Of a stretch of DNA of 64,000 nucleotides, positions 8,362 to 16,804 are shown piece by piece. The first letter of the stretch is position 1; each line of letters opens with the position of its first letter. Below the pieces are notes generated by a model. It saw nothing but the letters and a program-made list of their open reading frames with translations. It was not told the DNA's origin and did no database searches. Position numbers and translations under genes: made by a program. Source of the DNA: Thermoproteus uzoniensis 768-20 (lineage in GTDB: Archaea; Thermoproteota; Thermoprotei; Thermoproteales; Thermoproteaceae); the NCBI RefSeq assembly GCF_000193375.1, contig NC_015315.1:310001-374000 (forward strand), read 5' to 3'.

Positions 8362-10128
8362 TTAGGCGTAGTAGTACTCCCCCCTCTCTTTCTGTTCTCT
8401 ATCCAGCACAGAGCCCGGCTTGTTGACCCTCGGCCTGCCGGTAGTCGGCTCTCTTCTGAACGTGACGTCTACCCATTTCAAGAACACGTTCATGCCCGTC
8501 CTCATGTCCAGCGGCCCCTCGGCGTATCCCTCGACGCCCGGATCGCCTACGAACGGCATTATGGAGTTGGACATGTAGTCGAGCATGGCTACGTCGTGCT
8601 CGACCACAAGCGCGGCCGATTCGCTCTCCTCGATTATTCGCCTTATGGTCCTCGCCACTGATATCCTCTGCTCCACGTCTAGGTAGGCCATGGGTTCGTC
8701 CAACACGTAGAGGTCGGCGCGTCTCAACAACGCGGCGGCCACGACGACCCGCTGGAGCTCGCCGCCGGAGAGCTCGCCCATCTTCTTGTCGAGTATTGTG
8801 GATAGGCCGAGGCCAGAGGACACATCGGGCCATATCGGCGAGTCGGCGTAGTCCTGAGCCTCCTTGGCGAGCCACAGCCTCACGGGCACCTCGGAGTTCC
8901 TCACCGCTATGTCCCTTATATATTGCGGCTTGTAGCTTATGGAAGGCGCCGAGTACACCTCGCCCACCGTCGGCTTCACCTCGCCCACCAAGGTCCTCAC
9001 GAAGGTGGTCTTGCCCACCCCGTTAGGCCCTATGACGCCCACGACTTCCCCCCTCCCTATATAGCCCTCCTTGACCCTCAGCTTGAAGGAGCCGAGCTCC
9101 ACGAGCAGGTCGGTCCATTGGGTCAAGGCCCTCTGCCGCGAGGCCCTCCGCTCCGGCGGCCTCGACTCGAACTTTATGGGCTCGTCCCTTATACGCAAGT
9201 TCTCATGCGCCAAGAACCCCTTGAGGTACTCGTTGACTGCCTCCCTCGCCCCCACTGGCCTGGACACTATGCCGTAGGCCCCCGGCTTCCCGTAGAGGAC
9301 TACGGCTATGTCTGCTAGATAATCGAGGACTGTCAGGTCGTGCTCCACCACCACGGCGTATTTCCCCTCGACCTTCTCCCTCATAATTGAGGCGACCTTG
9401 AGCCTCTCGACTATGTCCAAGTGGGTGGCCGGCTCGTCGAATATGTAGACGTCGGCGTCCTTGGCCAGCGCCGCTGCTATCGCCAGCTTCTGCAACTCGC
9501 CTCCGGATAGGTGGGAGATGTCCCTATCGGCGAGCTTGGAGAGGCCGAGCCTCTCCATCAAGCTCTGCGGTATCTTTGCCCTCTCGGCGATCTCCCTGAC
9601 GGTGCCTTTTAGGTACATAGGTATGAGCTCTATATACTGTATCTTGTGCACGGCCCTCAGCCTCTTGCCGTAGAGCTCCGAGAGGAACGTCTGGAGCTCG
9701 GTGCCTCTAAACGACTTGACCACCTCGGCGGGCTCGGCTCCCCCCTCCCTGCAGAGGTTCGGGATCAGCTCCCCCGCGAGTATCCGCGCTATGGTTGTCT
9801 TGCCCAACGCGTTGCGCCCCATCACGCCGACTATACTGCCCTTCCTCAACATGGGAAGCCTGTAGAGCTTAAAGCCGCCGGGGAAGTATCTGTGCACGCA
9901 ATCCGTCTCGAGCTCCTCCGGCAGATTGGTTATGGTTATCGCCGAGAACGGGCACTTATGAACACAGATGCCGCACCCTATACACAGCTTCTCCGATATG
10001 ACCGCCTTGCCGGTGTTCTCGTCGATCCAGATGACCTTGCCGCTCTTGTTCACGGGACAGTACTTTATACACTCATGGCCGCATTTCTTGGGATCGCAAG
10101 AATCGCGGTCTACTACCGCTATCCTCAT
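8362..10128 (-). CDS. ribosome recycling factor ABCE1 (Rli1)
   Basis: Full-length ABCE1 (588 residues). The N-terminal iron-sulfur domain has Cys at 11, 16, 20, 24 and at 49, 52, 55, 59, ligands for two 4Fe-4S clusters. Two ABC domains follow: Walker A GRNALGKTT (104-112) and GPNGVGKTT, and two LSGGELQ signatures each followed by a Walker B ending in FDEP or LDEP. It splits ribosomes with aRF1/Pelota after termination. The first Walker A has Ala-Leu where most family members have Gly-(I/V). Confidence 0.97.
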   Translation of the reverse strand: MRIAVVDRDSCDPKKCGHECIKYCPVNKSGKVIWIDENTGKAVISEKLCIGCGICVHKCPFSAITITNLPEELETDCVHRYFPGGFKLYRLPMLRKGSIVGVMGRNALGKTTIARILAGELIPNLCREGGAEPAEVVKSFRGTELQTFLSELYGKRLRAVHKIQYIELIPMYLKGTVREIAERAKIPQSLMERLGLSKLADRDISHLSGGELQKLAIAAALAKDADVYIFDEPATHLDIVERLKVASIMREKVEGKYAVVVEHDLTVLDYLADIAVVLYGKPGAYGIVSRPVGAREAVNEYLKGFLAHENLRIRDEPIKFESRPPERRASRQRALTQWTDLLVELGSFKLRVKEGYIGRGEVVGVIGPNGVGKTTFVRTLVGEVKPTVGEVYSAPSISYKPQYIRDIAVRNSEVPVRLWLAKEAQDYADSPIWPDVSSGLGLSTILDKKMGELSGGELQRVVVAAALLRRADLYVLDEPMAYLDVEQRISVARTIRRIIEESESAALVVEHDVAMLDYMSNSIMPFVGDPGVEGYAEGPLDMRTGMNVFLKWVDVTFRREPTTGRPRVNKPGSVLDREQKERGEYYYA

Positions 10129-10160
10129 AACGCCTCAGACAAACCGACCGGTTAAAAACG

Positions 10161-10430
10161 CTAGTCCTCCCCCTCCTCCCCCTCCTGGAGGTTCTCCAAC
10201 AATTGCTTCCTCAACTCTTCAAGCTCTTCCTGATCCACTTCGGCGCTCGTCTCGGCGACAGTCATGACGCCGCGCTTCTTGTCCTCGGACACCGTCGTCT
10301 TAACGCTGTACGCTTTTTTGTCCCTCTCAGTAAGCCTCACCTCATAGCCGCATTTGGGGCATCTCAAGACGGTCTGCCCGTCCTTCTTCACGGGCACCAT
10401 CAAGGTGCCATCTCTGGGGCAGAACCTCAT
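10161..10430 (-). CDS. RPB9/TFS-like N-terminal zinc ribbon protein
   Basis: An 89-residue protein resembling the N-terminal zinc ribbon of RNA polymerase subunit M / TFS. The C-terminal pair is intact (CPKCGYE at 24-30) but the first pair reads CPRDG, so only one Cys of the usual two remains. The C-terminal TFIIS ribbon with its Asp-Glu catalytic pair is missing; instead there is a linker and a very acidic tail. It therefore should not stimulate transcript cleavage as TFS does. It has its own TATA box and is divergent from iorA. Confidence 0.7.
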   Translation of the reverse strand: MRFCPRDGTLMVPVKKDGQTVLRCPKCGYEVRLTERDKKAYSVKTTVSEDKKRGVMTVAETSAEVDQEELEELRKQLLENLQEGEEGED

Positions 10431-10449
10431 CCCATACGAGTTAGTGAGA

Positions 10450-10459
10450 AGTATATAAG
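10450..10459 (-). promoter_or_regulatory. TATA box of the zinc-ribbon gene
   Basis: On the minus strand CTTATATACT, 20-29 bases upstream of the ATG at 10430. Confidence 0.6.
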
Positions 10460-10500
10460 CATGAGCTGCCGCGAGCGCCGAGCGTCGGCGATATGGATAA

Positions 10501-10510
10501 GTTTATAAGC
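10501..10510 (+). promoter_or_regulatory. TATA box of iorAB
   Basis: GTTTATAAGC centred 25 bases upstream of the iorA ATG at 10530, preceded by a purine-rich BRE-like stretch. A leaderless iorA mRNA is expected. Confidence 0.65.
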
Positions 10511-10529
10511 TATATATATCTATTTATTT

Positions 10530-12317
10530 ATGAGACATCTGCTTTTAGGCAACGAGGCCATTGCCTACGGCGCCCTCTCTGCCGGCGTCGCCGTCGCCGC
10601 CGGCTATCCCGGCACGCCGTCTTCTGAAATAATAGAGACTCTCCTGGAGTACAGAGATAGGTTCGTGCAGTGGGCCTCCAACGAGAAGACGGCGGTGGAG
10701 ATAGCCTATGGCGCGGCGTTGGCCGGCGCCAGAGCGCTGGCGGCAATGAAGCATGTGGGCCTCAACGTGGCCGCCGATCCGCTACACAGCGCGGCCTATA
10801 CGGGCGTAGTGGGGGGATTCTTGATAGTCACCGCCGACGATCCCAACATGTGGTCGTCTCAGAACGAGCAGGACACCAGATGGTACGGCCTCCAGTCCTA
10901 CATACCTGTGCTGGAGCCGTCCGATCCCCAAGAGGCCTTCAAGATGGCCAAGGAGGGCCTTATGCTGAGCGAGGCCTTGGAGCACCCGGTCATTCTCCGG
11001 AGCGTCACGAGGGTGAGCCACGTGAGGGCGCCGGTTGTCGTGGAGCCGCCGGCTCCGCCCAAGTTCGGCAAATTCGCGCGTAACGTCGAGAGATACGTCC
11101 TCGTGCCGCAGAACGCCCGGCGCAGGAAAGCCGAGGTGTTGAGGAGGTGGGACTCGTTTGCGGACCTCTCATCTCGTTTTCTCAGTATAGAGGGCGACGG
11201 CGAGGTCGTGGTGGTGGCTTCGGGGGTTGGGTATCTCTACGCCGTGGAGGCGCTCGAGAGGTTGCGCGTGAAGGCCGCCGTCGTGAAAGTGGGCATGCCG
11301 GTTCCACTCCCCAAGAAGCTGGCCGACGTAGGGGCCGGCGAGGTCGTGGTGGTCGAGGAGGGCGATCCAGTGGTCGAGATGCAGCTCCGCGCTATGGGCG
11401 TCAAGACCCGTGGGAAGATCGACGGGTTCTTCCCCAAAATCGGCGAGCTCACGCTTAGATCTGTCGTCGAAGGCATCTCCAAGGCGCTTGGGCTCGGCGT
11501 GAGGCTACCCGATCCGCCGACCCCGCCGCTACAGCCGCCGCCTAGGCCGCCCTATCTGTGTCCCGGATGTCCCCACATGGGGACCTTCTACGCCTTCAAG
11601 ATAGCCAGCGCCGGCCAAAAGGTGATCTGGTCGGGCGATATAGGGTGCTACACGCTGGGCATCAACACGGGGCAACAAGACTTGGCGACCCACATGGGCT
11701 CCAGCCTCGGCCTGGGCATGGGGATAGCCGTGGCCGATAGGGAAAAGCTGGTGGTGGCCACTGTGGGGGACTCCACGTTTTACCACGCCGCGTTGCCCCA
11801 GCTGATCGACCTCAAGACGAAGAAAGTGCCTCTGGTACTCGTCGTGATGGACAATGAATACACGGCGATGACCGGCGGACAGCCCAGCCCCAGCAGATCG
11901 GTCCCGGCCGAGAGGCTGGCCGAGGCGGTCGGGGTCAAGCACTACGTCATCGATCCGGCCGATCTCAAGAGGAGCGTTGAGATCGCCAAGGCCGCGGTAG
12001 CCGACGCGAAGTCAGGCGAGCCCGTCGTCGTAGTCTCCAGAAGGCCGTGCACTCTGGAGGCGCTCAGACACGCCAGGAGGTCCGGCTTCAAGCCGCCTAA
12101 GTTCTACGTAGTTGCGGACAAGTGCCGGAGCTGCGGCATATGCTACAACGTGTTGAAATGCTACGCCATAGCCAAGCTCCCCGACGGCAAGGCCTGGATA
12201 GATCCCAGCCTCTGTAGCGGATGCTCCATGTGCGCGCAGGTCTGTCCCTACGACGCCATAAAACCCACTGAGCCGGAGAAAGTAGGCAAGTGGCTGGAGC
12301 TATGGTCACAAGCGTAG
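10530..12317 (+). CDS. iorA: indolepyruvate:ferredoxin oxidoreductase alpha subunit
   Basis: IorA (595 residues), the large subunit that oxidatively decarboxylates aryl pyruvates from aromatic amino acids to aryl-acetyl-CoA with ferredoxin as acceptor. Visible are the N-terminal pyrimidine-binding domain, a proline-rich linker, the thiamine-diphosphate region (GDIGCYTLG and VGDSTFYH with a following MDN), and a C-terminal ferredoxin domain with CRSCGIC and CSGCSMCAQVCP. The length is normal. It overlaps iorB by 16 bases and is transcribed with it from a strong TATA box. Confidence 0.96.
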   Translation: MRHLLLGNEAIAYGALSAGVAVAAGYPGTPSSEIIETLLEYRDRFVQWASNEKTAVEIAYGAALAGARALAAMKHVGLNVAADPLHSAAYTGVVGGFLIVTADDPNMWSSQNEQDTRWYGLQSYIPVLEPSDPQEAFKMAKEGLMLSEALEHPVILRSVTRVSHVRAPVVVEPPAPPKFGKFARNVERYVLVPQNARRRKAEVLRRWDSFADLSSRFLSIEGDGEVVVVASGVGYLYAVEALERLRVKAAVVKVGMPVPLPKKLADVGAGEVVVVEEGDPVVEMQLRAMGVKTRGKIDGFFPKIGELTLRSVVEGISKALGLGVRLPDPPTPPLQPPPRPPYLCPGCPHMGTFYAFKIASAGQKVIWSGDIGCYTLGINTGQQDLATHMGSSLGLGMGIAVADREKLVVATVGDSTFYHAALPQLIDLKTKKVPLVLVVMDNEYTAMTGGQPSPSRSVPAERLAEAVGVKHYVIDPADLKRSVEIAKAAVADAKSGEPVVVVSRRPCTLEALRHARRSGFKPPKFYVVADKCRSCGICYNVLKCYAIAKLPDGKAWIDPSLCSGCSMCAQVCPYDAIKPTEPEKVGKWLELWSQA

Positions 12318-12868
12318 TAATTGTAGGGGTAGGAGGCCAGGGAGTCATGACGCTGGCCAGATGGCTGGGCAGAGCGGCAATGGCGGCGGGCTACGACGTC
12401 AAGATTGCGGAGGTCCACGGCTTAAGCCAACGCGGAGGCTCTGTAGAGGTCCACGTAAGGCTCGGCGATAGGGTATACGGGCCGGTGGTGTCCGAGGGAG
12501 ATGCCGACTACGTGGTGGCCATGGAGGCCCTAGAGGCGTTGAGGGCGTTTAGGTACATAGGAGGAAACACCGTATTAGTAGTGAACAAGCGGGTTATCCA
12601 GATACCCGGCAGATACCTCGACCCCGAGCAGGTCTACAAAGCGCTACAGACCTACAAGAACTTGCGGCTAGTGCCGGCGTTCGATATAGCGATGAAAATA
12701 GGCGACCCGATATACGAGAACTCGGTGTTGCTCGGATACTTAGCCAAGCTACTGGGCGTAGACGAGCGCGTGGACTGGCTAGACGAGAGGAACCGTAGGG
12801 CGTTCGACGAGGGCCGGAGGCTGGCCTCCGGCGATCTTCAGCCAAGCGCCTCGTCGATGGCCTCGTAG
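12302..12868 (+). CDS. iorB: indolepyruvate:ferredoxin oxidoreductase beta subunit
   Basis: IorB (188 residues from ATG 12302), the gamma-domain partner of IorA, with the N-terminal GVGGQGV loop and the HGLSQRGGSV segment of the family. The frame is open from 12290, but the ATG at 12302 places the first beta strand (SVVIVG) directly after the start and lies inside the end of iorA. The 3' end overlaps the convergent rio1 gene by 31 bases. Confidence 0.93.
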   Translation: MVTSVVIVGVGGQGVMTLARWLGRAAMAAGYDVKIAEVHGLSQRGGSVEVHVRLGDRVYGPVVSEGDADYVVAMEALEALRAFRYIGGNTVLVVNKRVIQIPGRYLDPEQVYKALQTYKNLRLVPAFDIAMKIGDPIYENSVLLGYLAKLLGVDERVDWLDERNRRAFDEGRRLASGDLQPSASSMAS

Positions 12869-13701
12869 AGCCTCTTGCCTTTCACCACCAGCCAGCCGTC
12901 TTCGTCCTCCTCGTAGGGCTCGCCGGCCCTCTCCGCTATGAGTCTCGCCACCCGCCGCCCCTCCAGCCCTACGCCGAAGAATCTGAACACGTTGTCGAGA
13001 TCCCGCGCCAGATACCCGAACGCCAGCGGGTGCTCCCGCTTGACCGCAGAGCCCCAGTCTATTATCCTTATATCGCCGTTGTGGTAGAGGATATTGAACT
13101 CGCTGAGATCTGCATGCACCAGTTTAGCCAAGACGTAGGTCCTCTCCACGTTCCTTAAAATCTCCCAGAAGACCTCGTCGGGGTCGTCAAGGCCGTCGAC
13201 GCCTAAATCGTTCAACGTAGGCGCCGGCCGATTGCCCTCGCCTATAAACTCCATGGCCAGGACATTCCGCTCCACCGCGATCGGCCTAGGCGCCTTGACG
13301 CCTGCCCTATATGCCGCCGAGAGGTTCCCGAACTCTTTACGGCTCCACGCCTCGACTATATCTATTATATCTTTTTTTATTTTTTTATTTTTAAATCTTG
13401 GATCTCCCATTATATATTTATATCTTGATTTTATGAATGTCGAAGTAGTTGTGTAATATATCTTTAAAGCAATATAGACCCCCTTCCTATCTTTTGCGAG
13501 GATCACGCGAGCCTCTTTACCCTGCGATAGAGGGCCTAAGATTTGATCCACCACGCCTTTGTTCATCAACGAGAACAAAGACCGCCAAGTATAGGCGTTA
13601 AAAACCTCGTCTAGAGTCTCGAAATATTCGTGATCTTTCTCAGTCCTACTTTCCCTCTCTACGTCTATATCGTCGGCAGACGACACAAGCATAATTGGCA
13701 T
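12838..13701 (-). CDS. rio1: RIO1-type serine protein kinase
   Basis: RIO1 family atypical kinase (287 residues) involved in maturation of the small ribosomal subunit. Seen: nucleotide loop LSQGKEARVI, ATP-binding Lys in IALKIYY, catalytic loop VHADLSEFNIL and metal-binding IIDWGSAV. The middle (around the flexible loop) is encoded by an AT-rich pocket with runs T7-A-T7 on the plus strand (13372-13386), so it reads Lys/Ile-rich. It sits beside pno1 with divergent orientation, a sensible pairing because both act in 16S rRNA maturation. Confidence 0.92.
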   Translation of the reverse strand: MPIMLVSSADDIDVERESRTEKDHEYFETLDEVFNAYTWRSLFSLMNKGVVDQILGPLSQGKEARVILAKDRKGVYIALKIYYTTTSTFIKSRYKYIMGDPRFKNKKIKKDIIDIVEAWSRKEFGNLSAAYRAGVKAPRPIAVERNVLAMEFIGEGNRPAPTLNDLGVDGLDDPDEVFWEILRNVERTYVLAKLVHADLSEFNILYHNGDIRIIDWGSAVKREHPLAFGYLARDLDNVFRFFGVGLEGRRVARLIAERAGEPYEEDEDGWLVVKGKRLYEAIDEALG

Positions 13702-13771
13702 CTCAAAATAAATACATCGTTATGCCGCCGAGACGCCTTTATCTTTTATTTTAATAACCCCGGTGATTTCC

Positions 13772-14296
13772 ATGAGCGAGTACCTACGCGGAGTTGTGCA
13801 GGTCCCGATAGAGCCTAAGTTTCTGCACAACGCAAGGAGGTGGGCCGAGGCGGTAACTGGCAGATATAGGGCAGAGATCCGCATCGATACGGCCCTCTCG
13901 TACATAGTCATAAAGCCGGCGGAGGGCATAACAGTCGACGAGCTCCTTAAGTTGCGCGATATGGCTGAGGCGATAGCGTTGGGTTTCCCACCCGAGGAGG
14001 CGCTTAAGCTGGAGAACGAGGGGTACCGTCTTGAGTACATAGACCTCAAGGAGCACGTAGGGCGTCAGCATATGTCTCGGGTCAAGGCCAGGATTATCGG
14101 CGAGGGCGGCAGAGCCAAGACGACTATAGAGTCGCTGGCGGGCGTCAAGATAGTCGTGGGGGACAGGTACGTCGGTATTTTAGGCAAGGCGGAGGCGGTA
14201 GAAGTAGCGAGGGAAGCGCTACTGATGCTTATAGGGGGTAAGAAACACGGAACTATCTATAAATATATCCAGAGAGCCGTTAGAGATCTTACCTAA
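13772..14296 (+). CDS. KH-domain ribosome assembly protein Pno1/Dim2
   Basis: A 174-residue protein of two KH domains; the second carries the RIIGEGGRAK loop. It matches the archaeal Pno1/Dim2 (Krr1) family, which binds the 3' end of the small-subunit rRNA precursor and assists Nob1/Rio1 processing. The ATG at 13772 is preferred over the in-frame GTG at 13763 because a GGTGA ribosome-binding sequence precedes it and the first KH strand then follows quickly. It ends exactly where the convergent rps3ae stop begins. Confidence 0.92.
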   Translation: MSEYLRGVVQVPIEPKFLHNARRWAEAVTGRYRAEIRIDTALSYIVIKPAEGITVDELLKLRDMAEAIALGFPPEEALKLENEGYRLEYIDLKEHVGRQHMSRVKARIIGEGGRAKTTIESLAGVKIVVGDRYVGILGKAEAVEVAREALLMLIGGKKHGTIYKYIQRAVRDLT

Positions 14297-14962
14297 TTAC
14301 TGCTCTATCTGTTGGGCCGGCAATTCCTTGAGCTCGGCGATCTCCTCGCCCTTGGGGAATGCGAGGACCTTTATCTTCGCTATCTCCACCTTCCTCATCG
14401 GGTACACCTTCTTGGCGGCAACGAAGAGCTCCGCAGCCAGCGTGCCCTCGAGCACCTCCTTCAACAGAGAACCTATATCTAACGCCGGCGCCTTCTGGGC
14501 CAGCAAAGACGCGAAGGCCTTCCTTATCGCCGATTTCCTGCTGGTAGATACAGACGCCGAGGTTATCCCCAGCACGGTCAGGCGCAACCTCCAGCCGTCT
14601 TTCGTCGTAACGTCCACATAGGCTACGGATTTGCTGGTGCCGCGCCTTACTAAAGACCTTATGTAGTCTCTAGACAGCTCGAGGCCCTTGAAGCGCGTAT
14701 ATGCGTTATCTCCGTCGACCTTGTTTATCTGGAGCCTTATCTTTATCGGGAGGTGGGATATGTCCTTGGTTATCTCGAAGTAGGAGATCTCCAGCGTCCT
14801 TCCGAGCAACTTCTGCGGCTCCGACGCAGGCACCTCGGCCACCGCCGCTCCGCCTAGATAAACAGGAGCATATGCAGTATACCACTTCTTCGACGCCCAC
14901 ACATCGCGCTTAGACACCACTACCTTCTCCTGTTGCGCCACCGCTTGTTGCCTCTCGGCCAC
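14297..14962 (-). CDS. rps3ae: ribosomal protein eS1 (S3Ae)
   Basis: eS1 (221 residues), a small-subunit protein of archaea and eukaryotes. Recognised from the WASKKWYTAYAP opening, the GRTLEISYFEIT segment and the late RKSAIRKAF and VYPMRKVEI segments. It is the last gene in the conserved string rps15, RecJ-like, pcc1, rps3ae. Length is normal. Confidence 0.96.
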   Translation of the reverse strand: MAERQQAVAQQEKVVVSKRDVWASKKWYTAYAPVYLGGAAVAEVPASEPQKLLGRTLEISYFEITKDISHLPIKIRLQINKVDGDNAYTRFKGLELSRDYIRSLVRRGTSKSVAYVDVTTKDGWRLRLTVLGITSASVSTSRKSAIRKAFASLLAQKAPALDIGSLLKEVLEGTLAAELFVAAKKVYPMRKVEIAKIKVLAFPKGEEIAELKELPAQQIEQ

Positions 14963-14992
14963 GTCCCTCGCGTACCTAGGGGTATAAATACA

Positions 14993-15220
14993 TTAGCGAT
15001 CCGCCAGCTCGCGCCACAGCGCGTCGACGACTTTCAAGCACCGTAATATATCGTCCACGGTGTTTTTAAGAGTCAGCACGTTGTTGCCGCCGATCACTAC
15101 GACGTATCTATTGTCGCGGCAGATATGCCTAATGCTGAAGCCCTCGGGCATCTCGACGTCGTCTGGCGCCATCACTAAGGCGGCGGCGCAGGGCAGATCT
15201 GTAGAGATCTCTACCGTCAC
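14993..15220 (-). CDS. KEOPS complex subunit Pcc1
   Basis: A 75-residue Pcc1-like protein; the NTVDDILRCLKVVDALW helix is the family mark. Pcc1 dimerises and anchors Kae1 in KEOPS, which makes the universal t6A37 tRNA modification. The frame extends to 15247, but GTG at 15220 overlaps the stop of the upstream gene as GTGA and is preceded at 8 bases by a long GGAGGTGGTGGAG Shine-Dalgarno-like tract, so I take the shorter form. Its position next to rps3ae agrees with archaeal synteny. Confidence 0.85.
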   Translation of the reverse strand: MTVEISTDLPCAAALVMAPDDVEMPEGFSIRHICRDNRYVVVIGGNNVLTLKNTVDDILRCLKVVDALWRELADR

Positions 15221-16275
15221 TTGATTAACTCCACCACCTCCGGCCATCGATCCCTCGGCACGAATACCAGAATACTCGAGTCGTAGGCTATGTACTGAAT
15301 ATCGTTAAGTCTGTCCGCGATCGCCCTAAGCCTCTGGCTCTCTTTCAAAGGCGCTATGAGCGACGCGACGAAGCCCTTCCCTATATCCGCCCTAAGTATT
15401 AAAATGTCTTTAAGTTTTGAGAAATAAGGTAAATAGTTCATCAATTTGTAAATATAGTAAGTATTACTAATATTTATTATATTATTTTGATAAGATTTTG
15501 TTATTTCATCTAATATCTTAGTTAGATTATCGACATAGGAAATCACGCCTTGGCTGTCGGGCGTAAAGCCCGCTAACAAGGCTTCGAGTTCTATAATTCT
15601 GCCCGTAGGCTCTATTTCTGTAGGTATATACCGCAGACCTTTGTCGGCGATGGCCGGATAGAAGCCGGCCTCGTAGACACGGCCTAGGGCCTCGTCAAGA
15701 ACATCCAGCATCCTCCTTTGGTCTAGCGCCCTCAGCGGCTTGTCCTCATCAATGCCCCGGCCCAGAACGCCGGGAAGCAAGGGTAACGTTAAAAGAGACA
15801 GAGCCTCGCCCAGGGGCTTGTCGGGAAACGGCAAGGAGAAGCCGCGGCGCGTCTCGAGCTCGCCGACCAGCTCGACCGGATCCTCACATCTAAGTGTACA
15901 GTTATCGACTAACCAACTAAAAATTCCTAGATATAGCTCTAGAATATCATCTTTATTTAACGATATAATAGATCTGGCTAATTTATATATTATATAGCTT
16001 ATTGGCAACGGCGTCGGTAATTTTATCGAGGAGCCCTCCACGCCGACCTCGTTCTCGTACATATAGAACCCGCCGCATCTAAACCCCAGACATATGCCCG
16101 ATTCCGGGGGCCAGTCCGCTAGCCTCAGCTGCGCCGTATCGGCAAACTTATTCATCAGAAAATACCCTGCCACCAATGCATCTACAGTTTTCCTTATATA
16201 TATTGTAAGGATATCTTGATCGAGATATTCAAGGATCTTGTTTATATTATTGAGAAAGAATTGCTCTAGCTCCAC
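15217..16275 (-). CDS. RecJ/Cdc45-like protein lacking the DHH motif
   Basis: A 352-residue protein in the slot between rps15 and pcc1 that archaea usually give to a RecJ/GAN/Cdc45-family protein. In place of the phosphoesterase motif (His-x-Asp-x-Asp-Gly) the N terminus reads IYIRKTVDALVAGY (about residues 25-38), so the metal ligands are absent and the protein is probably a catalytically dead Cdc45-like helicase factor. Family assignment rests on position and overall layout, not strong similarity. Two AT-rich pockets (15408-15535 and 15892-15990) encode Ile/Asn/Tyr-rich segments. It begins one base after the rps15 stop. Confidence 0.6.
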   Translation of the reverse strand: MELEQFFLNNINKILEYLDQDILTIYIRKTVDALVAGYFLMNKFADTAQLRLADWPPESGICLGFRCGGFYMYENEVGVEGSSIKLPTPLPISYIIYKLARSIISLNKDDILELYLGIFSWLVDNCTLRCEDPVELVGELETRRGFSLPFPDKPLGEALSLLTLPLLPGVLGRGIDEDKPLRALDQRRMLDVLDEALGRVYEAGFYPAIADKGLRYIPTEIEPTGRIIELEALLAGFTPDSQGVISYVDNLTKILDEITKSYQNNIINISNTYYIYKLMNYLPYFSKLKDILILRADIGKGFVASLIAPLKESQRLRAIADRLNDIQYIAYDSSILVFVPRDRWPEVVELIK

Positions 16276-16276
16276 A

Positions 16277-16732
16277 TCACGTGGCTAGGTGCGACAGCCT
16301 CTCCGGCGAGTATTCGAAGTCGGCGGGCAACCGCCCAGTCCTCTTGTAGTACTTCACCAGTCTGTGTATCTTCGACTCGACGAGCTGTAGCCCTCTTCTG
16401 GAACCCATGTCCTTAGGATGCTCCTCTAGATGCCTCCGTATCCTCAAGGCCTTCTTGATTAGATTAAGCAAGTCCTCGGGCATCTCCATCCGCACGCCGT
16501 GCTCTTCCAATATTTTGACGATCTTCTTCCCAGTTATGACCTTGACTAGGGGTATCCCGTATTGATCCCTTAAGATCACGCCGATCTGAGACGGCGGAAA
16601 TCCCCTTCTGTAGAGCTCTAGCACCAGCTGCTCTACCTCCTCAGGCGTGTACTGGATCCAGCTGGGGGCGGTGGGGTGCGGCGGCCTCGTCGACGACGAT
16701 CTGCCCTTCTTATGCCTACTACGGTGAGGCAC
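16277..16732 (-). CDS. rps15: ribosomal protein uS15
   Basis: Archaeal uS15 (151 residues) with the N-terminal archaeal extension and the core motif [21 protein letters not shown] followed by [20 protein letters not shown]. First gene of the rps15, RecJ-like, pcc1, rps3ae operon, with a TATA box 20-30 bases upstream. Confidence 0.97.
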   Translation of the reverse strand: MPHRSRHKKGRSSSTRPPHPTAPSWIQYTPEEVEQLVLELYRRGFPPSQIGVILRDQYGIPLVKVITGKKIVKILEEHGVRMEMPEDLLNLIKKALRIRRHLEEHPKDMGSRRGLQLVESKIHRLVKYYKRTGRLPADFEYSPERLSHLAT

Positions 16733-16749
16733 GGCGTTAGTGTTCTAGG

Positions 16750-16761
16750 CGATATATAAGT
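16750..16761 (-). promoter_or_regulatory. TATA box of the rps15 operon
   Basis: CTTATATATCGC on the minus strand, 18-29 bases upstream of the rps15 ATG (16732). Confidence 0.6.
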
Positions 16762-16804
16762 TTTACCGGAAGCCCCATATCACAAGCGGCGGTCGTCGAC
16801 GCCA

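Noticed and set aside
10501-10530. AT-rich tract upstream of iorA as a replication origin element.
   Set aside because: No Cdc6/Orc1 gene or ORB-like repeats nearby; the tract is explained by two divergent promoters.
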